From Acytostelium subglobosum LB1 (lineage: Eukaryota; Evosea; Eumycetozoa; Acytosteliales; Acytosteliaceae): a stretch of 49,592 nucleotides of DNA. Shown one piece after another: positions 10,011-17,477 of this stretch (position 1 is its first letter; each line of letters starts with the position of its first letter). The position numbers and the translations under genes were made by a program. The notes under the pieces are model-generated. The model did not search any database. It was not told the origin of the DNA and worked only from the letters and a program-made list of their open reading frames with translations. The stretch covers positions 1 to 49,592 of the forward strand of contig NW_012236490.1 of NCBI RefSeq assembly GCF_000787575.1, read 5' to 3'.

Positions 10011-10878
10011 CTACTTGGTTGATCGATAACTTCTGGTGTACATTTGAATGATTTGTTCAACATTGTCAAAGTCTTCAGCATCTCTGCACTTCAGCTTTGT
10101 CATCGATTGGAGGTATTGGCACAAATGATCCTCACCAATGCTATCTGTTGATGCGATCATGCTGAGGAAGGACCTTACGAACTTGTACACATAGAGTCCA
10201 CATCGCCAATTACATGTCTGCACCTTATTCTGTAGGGTCTTGATGGGGATGGCTTCATACTTCTTCTTCTTGACAACATTCTTGTAATCATCATAGAAGT
10301 TGTTTGCGTAGTCTTTGTGGGACCCAAACAACAGAGAATCCAGATGCAAAAGATAGGCACGATCGTTGGCAGTGATGGTGAACATGACAGAGTGATGGCT
10401 TTGGATGGAGACGGTGATGATTCCAAACTTGGATGTGATCAATTTGGAGATTCCCCTAACGCAACTTTTGTAGTGACCTTCTGGTGTAACTTCTAGAGTG
10501 CGTACCAACTGTTGCAAACCCATCTCTTTGATTGTCGTCTCGACTAGGTCAGTAAGCAACACAGTGTTGAGGCCTTGAGTGTCTTTGAACCTAGAGAGGA
10601 GTTGACCTGAATAGTATGAACGACAAAGTTAGTAAAGTGAGTGGTGGCCACCTGTGTAATCATTCAGAGAGATACATACTCTTGTTAGAGATCATGGGAT
10701 TGAAGGCATACAGCCGTCCATGCTCCACTGGATGCTTGAGAAAGGCGTGGGCTGGAGGATTGAAGTTGGATATATGCTCAACACAAGTTTGAAATAATTG
10801 GGAAAATTTAATAAGGGAAGATGGGTTAGTGACTAACCTATTGTGGAAGAGGGTCAGCGAGAATGGAAATTTCATCAC
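10011..10878 (-). CDS. Ulp1/C48-like cysteine peptidase, two exons visible
   Basis: Exon 1 (10878-10680) joins exon 2 (10606-10011) across a GTATGT...TTCAG intron, with phase preserved (AAG A|GT CAA). The protein has the C48 order: SHHSV (catalytic His), LLHLDSL (Asp) and NKVQTCNWRCGLY (Gln-equivalent region and Cys). It is shorter than typical Ulp1 enzymes and lacks a substrate-recognition N-terminus, so more 5' exons may be lost: the apparent ATG lies at the edge of the satellite array. It resembles the peptidase end of the neighbouring convergent gene only in motif order, not closely in sequence, so they are not simple duplicates. Confidence 0.6.
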
Positions 10879-11036
10879 ATATAAATCTTATCACATATAA
10901 ATTCCATCACATATAAGTTTCATCACATATAAACTTCATCACACATAAATCTCATCACATATAAATCTCATCACATATAAATCTCATCACATATAAATCT
11001 CATCACATATAAATTTCATCACATATAAGTCACAAC
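10871..11036. repeat. Tandem satellite, 16-17-bp unit (right arm)
   Basis: About ten units of TCATCACATATAAATC with small variations. It is the inverted counterpart of the array at 4131-4256. There are no unique spacers, so it is not CRISPR-like. Confidence 0.9.
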
Positions 11037-11079
11037 TTATAAATATTTATTGCTTTCAACACCAAAGCCTTATTATAGA

Positions 11080-11503
11080 ATGGATAGTGATTCCTTGTAT
11101 CGTTATTTCGATGGCACAGGACACAAAGGTACACAATACTTCAGGAATAATGTTGTTAACTACGAGCTGAGGCCATTGAACGGCAAGCAGGTTGTATGGA
11201 ACAAGCTCAACAAGACCTTTGTGCCACGAGAAGATGATGTGGATGACATCATCAGAATCCATCACATGGGACAGGGCGTTCTCCTTCACAGAGGTGTCCT
11301 GGCCACTGTCACATCAATATCTCATCTCTACACCATTAACAGTATGTGCGACATCTCGATGATCGGCATCCTCTTCGGTATATATACCCACACTCACTTA
11401 TTACACAGACATCAACGTTAGGGTCCGTATGTTCATCAAGCTTTGTAATACTTGCCATGGTAGATCAACGCAACCTACTTCGAATCAACACACAGAGCCC
11501 TTG

Positions 11504-11569
<66 letters not shown>

Positions 11570-12139
11570 CCGGCCCCATCGCCAAACGAGGGGAGCAGCG
11601 ACAGTAGTTGTAACAACCACTCATCACCAATTGATCAAGACTCCATGGGGAGTGACAATACAGACGACGAACCGGAACATGGCGATGATGATGCTGATAA
11701 AGATGACGACAAACCGGACAATGATCCGATCTGCGCATATGGGGAACGTCCCATGTCGGGTATGTACTCAGTGCGACAAATCTCTCCCTCCACAAGGCAC
11801 AAGGCACAAGGCCCAAGGCCCATATAGCCATCTAATATAATCAATCACACCACCACCTTAGAAAAGGACATCCTCATCCAAAGAATCCACATGATGCTCA
11901 TGTTAAAGGACAACAACGCACTAAGAGTCTTTTCCTTACCAACCTTCAACCACAGATCAGCCAACGAAATTAGTGCCCTTTCAAAGACCTACAAGAAATA
12001 CTCGCTGTTCCTGCACCCAGACAAGAACACTCAAGGCACAACAGCCAAGCAACTAGCTCGCATACAAGAAGCATTCAAGTTCATGAAGAACGCCTACGAG
12101 TCATTGATCACCGGATATAAGACCATTAAAAGGAACTAG
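11080..12139 (+). CDS. Integrase-type HHCC zinc finger / polyQ / J-domain-like protein
   Basis: Exon blocks read in phase as a zinc-finger region, a polyQ run, an acidic region and a J-like exon. The start is ATG at 11080. Residues about 10-110 follow the pattern of integrase N-terminal zinc-binding domains: FVPREDDVDDIIRIHHMGQG, LHRG, then LCNTCHG supplying the Cys pair. A GT-AG gap at 11378-11408 restores the frame but is only 31 nt, so it may be a shrunken intron. A second intron (donor GTATGT after the GERPMS codons, acceptor CTTAG near 11855) is well phased and joins to EKDILIQ. The last exon is the J-like domain with FLHPDKN. No DDE catalytic core is present. Ginger/Tdd-type elements use this kind of integrase; the J fusion is unusual. 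Confidence 0.55.
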
Positions 12140-12456
12140 TAGTGTCCTGCCCTCTGTCGGCCTGTATATCAATCCAAGTCCCACAACAAACGACAACCAA
12201 AGCTGATGGGTACCTTCAGCCACAACTCTTTTTTGCGCGCCACTTTTCGAAATTAAAGTTTAAGTTTAAAGAACTGCCATTCTTTGGAGAGATCATCTCC
12301 CTATTGCAAACATCACAGCACCCCGTCAAGGTTCAGTTTAGGTGGACCAGTGACATGATCAAAGATACCATTGCCAGAGTGTGTGCCCTGTTGGACATGA
12401 TCGAGAAGGACATGATCGTGAAGCCCACGACAACAACCAACCAATCAACACAATAA
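12140..12456 (+). pseudogene. Deletion-fused tail of the nuclease gene
   Basis: After the J gene's stop, this stretch is the same spacer as 3236-3424 (inverted). It then switches directly to the last 45 codons of the nuclease gene (VKVQFRWTSDMIKDTIARVC). The apparent 104-codon open frame spanning the junction is a product of the deletion, not a gene. Confidence 0.7.
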
Positions 12457-12802
12457 ATAGACTCATTCGTATAACGTACACAACGTAGCCCTCTTAATCA
12501 ACGATGGAAATAGTTGTCCTATATACACAACAAACCTGTCCTTTTTATCTAGGTGGTCCGTCCACATTATTGTCTCAGGCCTGATAGTGGGTGGTAACAC
12601 ACCTGTCTTTATGGTGGTATGACAATGTTTGATTGCTGTACAAGCTGGCTCTTTTGTTCCCTTTTAAGTTGCTCTTATAAATAAGAGCACCTTGTACTTA
12701 TTACTTCTCAAGGCAGGATAGGATATGGTTATGTTCAAATTCTTGGAAGAGAATTGAAACATGTTGTCTCTGGGTCTAAAAAAAAATTGTTTAATAGTTT
12801 GT

Positions 12803-14670
12803 TTAGTGGTGTTGTTGGACAATGATTCTTCGATTAATGATTGTTTCTGCTGGATAGAATCCAAAATGAAAAGGGAATTTGGAAAACATGACAACTGTGT
12901 CATTGTCAATCATTCTGCAGGTGATGGTGGATGACATTTTGTTGTGGTGGGTACTGTTCTTTTTGTCGGTGTATTTGACTGCAACTCGAACAGTCAGGGC
13001 TGATTGTAGTGCTAGGATGAGATTGGGGGGAGGATTAAGCATGAAGTGGGATGGGTGCAGAAATACTGTCGGTTGTGACTCGAAGCTTCTGGCTATAATG
13101 ATCTCTTTGATCCTTCTCCTTTGTGACGGAGTTGGTAAAGATAAGGTGCGTTGGATGATGAGGGTGACAAGGTTGGGGAGTTGATCGATGATATGGTCCA
13201 ATCTGCCTGTGAATTTTGCACCAAGAGTCAATTTTGTGACTGATGGTATCGACTCTAGTGGAAGCGGCTGATTGAATTGATATGATAAGCAGAGGTTTGT
13301 CATCGAATGAGGTAAAGTTCCAGATATGAATGGCTGATTGTAAACACCATGTTTGCTGTTAAATGATAGTTTGATGAGAGAGTTTGGGATGCAACCTTTG
13401 AGCAATGGAAGGTTGTAAGACAGGCCTAGTATTAATTCTGTAAGTGAGGATGGTAATGCCCCAGGAAGAATATGTTGATTAAAATGATATCCAAATTCCA
13501 ACCTTGTTACTGAGGATGGGATAAATTGGGGGCGTATTTTTTGATTAAATCGATTCCCAAGGAGCAAATGTGTCACTGAGGAAGGAACACCGTGGAGGAC
13601 ATCCTTTGGGAAGTTCTGCTTGGGATTAAACTCTAATTCCAATGCAAAAACAGAAGAGGGAATTGATCCTGGGGGAATGTGATTTGGAGAGAACCAGCGA
13701 AGCTTTAAAAGTTTGACTGAGGAGGGAAGCACCCCAGGCGCAGGCTCACCACCATCGACTATTGTCGCGGATAAGGTGGCAACACTTGATGGAATGTAAA
13801 CTGTAGACAAAGAGAGGTCAATTCTCTTGCCGATAGTCAAGTCTGTAACAGAGCTGGGAATGCAACCTGGCAATAACTGTTGTCCAGCGCGAAAATCGAG
13901 TTGTGTAACAGATGAAGGGATTATGCCCGGTTTGATATCCAAACTAAACTCGCCGCGTAGTTGAAGTGATACAACGGATGGGGGGATAGATCCAGGCAGT
14001 AAAATGTTGTTACTGCTATGCTTGCCAAAAGATAGCTTGGTTAAAGACGATGGAAGATCACCTGGGTGAATGAGCTGATTGTGAATTGAAGCAAATTTAA
14101 GCTTGGCCACTGAGGAGGGAAAAAGACCTTGCGTAATTGGTTGTTCAATACAAGATTGTGTTCCAAAATTCAAGGATGTGAGTCCTTTGGGGAAGGTATT
14201 TTGGAAGGGCTTCTCGATATCGAGCACGACCTCTGCGACAGTGTTTTGGAGAGCGGTAATCTCTCCATTATCAGAGACGTATGTCTGATGAACATCTCGA
14301 GTTACAAAATACTTTGGGTAACCCAAATATCCATCTTTGTTGCCACTACTGCTTGGAAATGATAGATTGATTGATTTCTCTGTAGTGAGTGTGTTGTGTT
14401 TGTGATTGAGATAGGTGTTCAGAAGACAATCAGGTCAGATGGGTTTTTTTTGTCTAATAAAAGACAGATACGCCTGCCCATTTACTTACTCAAAAAATGT
14501 CGTAGTGTGAATGCAGATGCATTGCTATGTGGAATATTAAGAAGACTTCCTTGCAAGAAGGTATTTAGTTGCTTGCACACCAGAGAAATACATAGTCTGT
14601 CCATTTCGTCGAGCAATTTGAAAATATTCATAAGGGAATTCTGGCTCTGATGCAATAGTATGTGCAACAT
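12803..14670 (-). CDS. F-box / FNIP-repeat protein
   Basis: Two exons (14670-14490 and 14379-12803) join across a 110-nt GTAAGT...CTACAG intron in phase, giving about 585 residues. Exon 1 resembles an F-box helix pair (LLDEMDRLCISLVCKQLNTFL). Exon 2 carries about fifteen FNIP-type repeats of roughly 22 residues, recognisable by IPSSVTxLxLG and FNQ motifs. FNIP proteins are a hallmark expansion of dictyostelids and are thought to act as substrate adaptors of SCF ubiquitin ligases. The last about 100 residues, after the repeats, are unique. No frame damage is visible. A start at Met15 of exon 1 is also possible. Confidence 0.8.
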
Positions 14671-14967
14671 TGTTATTTGTTATTTGTTGGTTCTTTGTCC
14701 TGTGTCAGCTTGTGGTATGTGACTTCGTGTTGTACTTTTGATTTTTGATGTGTGATTGGTGATCAAAAAAACAAAAAGACAAGGAGTCATTAAAATATGT
14801 AAAACAATATTGTCCAGTTAGTTCAAGTCGTTGGGTAATTCAATTCATTTCGATTATTTGGAATTTTTCATAATTAATTTGGAAGTTCACTGCAAAACAC
14901 AGCATCATGCAGTCAGTCAGGTAGCTTGTACAGATAATAGTAATTGGCAAATACACTTGCTCATTGT

Positions 14968-15279
14968 TTATTCGTCCGATTTGGATGTATCACTGGAGTC
15001 TTTCCTGATGTAGGGAGCAAGCTCTTGTCTCTGGAGCATCTGGAGGTACGTGTCAAGCCGTGTCAGTCCGATGCGATGCTCCTCGATGTGGAAGCGCATT
15101 ATTTGCGCGATGTGCTCATAATACTCCACAACCTCCTGGAGTTTGTGGAAACTCAGCTCCTCAGTGGTGTAGTCTGACTGATTGAGATCGAGGGGCCCTT
15201 CTTTTCTGGCTCTCTTGACAGGACGAGCGGGCTCCTCATCGAGACTGATTGGTGCTTTTCGAGTGTCGAGAACAATCAT
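14968..15279 (-). CDS. Small protein with basic nuclear-localisation-like motif
   Basis: A 103-codon frame with ATG start (in-frame stop just upstream) and TGA stop. Residues about 20-28 are RPVKRARKE, a monopartite NLS-like cluster. The following region is helical and leucine/histidine-rich (FHKLQEVVEYYEHIAQIM ... TRLDTYLQMLQ), suggesting a coiled coil. It ends with an acidic/Ser tail. The product is not recognised. It lies between the FNIP gene and the first N gap, so an upstream exon in the gap cannot be excluded. Confidence 0.5.
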   Translation of the reverse strand: MIVLDTRKAPISLDEEPARPVKRARKEGPLDLNQSDYTTEELSFHKLQEVVEYYEHIAQIMRFHIEEHRIGLTRLDTYLQMLQRQELAPYIRKDSSDTSKSDE

Positions 15280-15329
15280 CTGTGATCTGTGACCACCATG
15301 TCAGTTAAAGTGTCAAAGTCCAAGGTCAA

Positions 15330-15357
15330 AAAAAAAAACTTAATTATAAAATAAAAA

Positions 15358-15389
<32 letters not shown>

Positions 15390-15565
15390 AAATAGTACTT
15401 AACTTGAGCTGCCCAAGATCGCCTACATCCGCTCTTATCTTGTCCAATTCGGGTCGGAGTGCCTTNNNNNNNNNNNNNNNNNNNNNNNNNNNNNNNNNNN
15501 NNNNNNNNNNNNNNNNNNNNNNNNNNNNNNNNNNNNNNNNNNNNNNNNNNNNNNNNNNNNNNNNN
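15330..15565. other. Homopolymer A tract and 100-N assembly gap
   Basis: A run of almost pure A (about 15330-15392) is followed by about 70 bp of ordinary sequence and then exactly 100 Ns (15466-15565), the usual placeholder for a gap of unknown size. The second gap in the window is also near a pure A tract, which suggests an assembly or read artefact. Confidence 0.8.
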
Positions 15566-15639
15566 TTTTTGACGCTTATTATTAATCGCTCGCCCAACGC
15601 ACGCCCCCCCCCCCCCCAAGAAAACAGTCTGTGGGCTGG
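15566..15639. repeat. Right copy of 74-bp perfect inverted repeat
   Basis: Exact reverse complement of 1-74, starting immediately after the N gap, with a C14 run. Confidence 0.85.
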
Positions 15640-15810
15640 CTGTGGAACAACAATCTGGGTTTAAAAATGTGCCCGCATATTTATACGTGTGACATGTGAG
15701 AAAAAACCATATTCAATTTATTCCCGCACAATGAAGTCAAATCCGCCGCATATAAAAATGCGAATAAATAATCCCCTTAAAAATTCAATTTATTCCCACA
15801 CATTTCTTGT
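15640..15810. repeat. Short dispersed palindromic element (copy 1, plus half copy)
   Basis: It contains TTTAAAAATGTGCCCGCATAT and ATTCAATTTATTCCCGCACA, both shared with 21973-22070. A second ATTCAATTTATTCCCACACA with ATTTCTTG follows at 15783-15810. The element's start appears to overlap the end of the 74-bp repeat (the CTGGCTG motif is shared with the other copy). Confidence 0.6.
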
Positions 15811-15896
15811 GGAATGTGGCACTGCGGCCCAGCGACTATATGATGAAACTAACTACGGGTCCCCAGTGATAATGACGTGATCTTGTCTCATGTAGA

Positions 15897-16100
15897 ATGG
15901 TTTCAATTGGGAAGCCGATGCAGACAACAACAATACAGTTATCAATAGTAATATTAATATTACTTGGTGCATGGTGTACATATGGCGTTAATGGAGCATG
16001 GCAAAGTGACGGGTATACATTGTTTAGCATAGCAAGCAAGCACTCGCAGTGCCAGTTCCGTCACCGTCAAGTTTTGACCAAGTGCAACTTTATCCAATAA
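15897..16100 (+). CDS. Signal-peptide-bearing 5' fragment
   Basis: A 67-codon frame. The ATG at 15918 begins a classic signal peptide: a short polar start, a hydrophobic core (LSIVILILLGAW) and a likely cleavage near YGVNGA. The mature part is only about 40 residues (WQSDGYTLFSIASKH). It probably represents the first exon or truncated 5' end of a secreted-protein gene whose remainder has been displaced. Pieces of a secreted family lie just downstream in mixed orientation. Confidence 0.4.
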   Translation: MVSIGKPMQTTTIQLSIVILILLGAWCTYGVNGAWQSDGYTLFSIASKHSQCQFRHRQVLTKCNFIQ

Positions 16101-16286
16101 GTTAGGGGAAATGAACATCTTCTGATTCCGTTCGTAGATCCAATCAAAAATGACTGGATCTGTAACGCACTGACAAACACTCTCGATGTCATTTCCATTA
16201 AGTGGTCGTATCCATCCACTCTTTGGCTGATATTTAAGGACTAAATTGATGAGATGACCCCATATTCGTTCGCCCTCCTTTCTCAC
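16020..16286 (-). pseudogene. Unrecognised coding fragment
   Basis: A minus-strand frame encoding a coding-like stretch (IWGHLINLVLKYQPKSGW ... DPVIFDWIYERNQKMFI). The spacing of DWIYER and hydrophobic residues recalls dictyostelid ankyrin-repeat-type multigene families, but this is only a resemblance. It overlaps the antisense signal-peptide fragment, so at most one of the two is functional. Confidence 0.35.
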
Positions 16287-16389
16287 GTTTTCTGTTGTCT
16301 CTTCGCTTCGCTTTCTTCTTCTTCTCCTTCATCCGATGCCATCTCTTCGCTTTCTCCTTCATCCTCAGTCTTCTCGAGGGATTGGGATT

Positions 16390-17466
16390 GAGGTTGAGGT
16401 TACTGTGAAACTACGAGGATCAGTATTGATGTTATCGGTTGTAACATTGACCATTGACCTTCCACTTCCAATCCAAGAGGGTGTTGGAGCGTTCAACACC
16501 AATCAACTCTCTGAACTGAGGTGGCGGAACCACTAGTAGACTATTAGTAGTTGTACGGGTACGGAGCCTGCATACCTCCTCCACTCATTTATTAACCAAT
16601 GACAAACAGAACTGGTGAGGTGATTGGCCTATGAACCAAATGTTGGTCAATGTTATCAGATCTAAGATAAATGATCAATGATCTGATCACAACTGATGAT
16701 AATAATCATTCCAAGGAAGGGGTATTGTCATGCTATCTTTGTTCCCATTCCATNCATTTTGGCTTTCACTCTATTGTTGATATCTATAGCTCTCCTCAAC
16801 AAACAGTTTTGTTCCTTTTCCTTGTTCCATGTTCCAGGGAATAAACAAACAACTGAATTTAGTTTGTAGTTTGTTCTCGCATTATAAATGAGGGCACATT
16901 TTGCTTCGATGGCAACTTTGACAGAGCCGTCGGTCATTTGCGGGCAATCATCCGATATCCATCAATCAATCAAGAACAATATCATAAATCAACACAGTCG
17001 CTGCATCCCCGCCCGCCAAACCAAACAATAATAAACATCAATCCATCCTCCATCCATCATTCATACAAATAGACAGAAGGTAATATATAATAAGCTCCCG
17101 TCTAGTCATTCTTCTAACGACGAACGACGCTTAATAATTAAAATTGTCAGTCAGTCATTATTGTCCTTTCCTTTGAACGATCTTTTTTCACCTCACCTCA
17201 CCTTGTATTGCTGCTGTTCCTCAAAGTATGTGAATCATGAATCATCTTCTGAGATGAGATGTCACCACCTAACCTATAACATCAATACTGATCCTCGTGC
17301 AGCAACCACCGACTCAATCGATAGATACATATGACATGACCTTGTGTGTGCCCCTATTCAATGGTCCCAGCAGTCATCTTTATTCCTTCCCAAACTATAA
17401 CTAAATAACTTCAATGACTTCAAACTTCAATCCAAATCCTCCTGCAGATTTCCTTGGCTTGGAATG
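16390..17466. pseudogene. Scrambled fragments of the secreted-protein family
   Basis: The plus-strand text at 16405-16475 matches that of 600-660 (minus-coding), including a TTGACCTTCCA block. The segment 17341-17466 matches the 3' end of the same gene but in plus-coding orientation (PLFNGP, SHLYSFPNYN, then a stop, then NFNPNPPADFLG). The two pieces therefore lie in opposite orientations with about 850 bp of unrelated sequence between them. One N occurs at 16754. Nothing in 16500-17330 looks like an intact gene. Confidence 0.6.
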
Positions 17467-17477
17467 GATTCACAGTT

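Larger units (their letters stand above)
10868..12715 (+). repeat. Right arm of large inverted duplication
   Basis: Collinear, in reverse orientation, with 1930-4258. This arm retains the intact-looking HHCC/polyQ/J gene. About 0.9 kb of the SAM-nuclease gene has been deleted: the sequence jumps at 12318 from the spacer (ending CATCACAGCA) to the nuclease tail (CCCCGTCAAGG), with a 3-bp GCA microhomology at the junction when compared with the left arm. Confidence 0.85.

Noticed and set aside
10871-11036. Tandem array resembling a CRISPR-like repeat
   Set aside because: The units are contiguous and nearly identical, with no unique spacers, and the array is duplicated in inverted form. It is a satellite in a eukaryotic genome.
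12142-12456. 104-codon ORF downstream of the J gene
   Set aside because: It spans a deletion junction between non-coding spacer and the nuclease tail, as comparison with the left arm shows.
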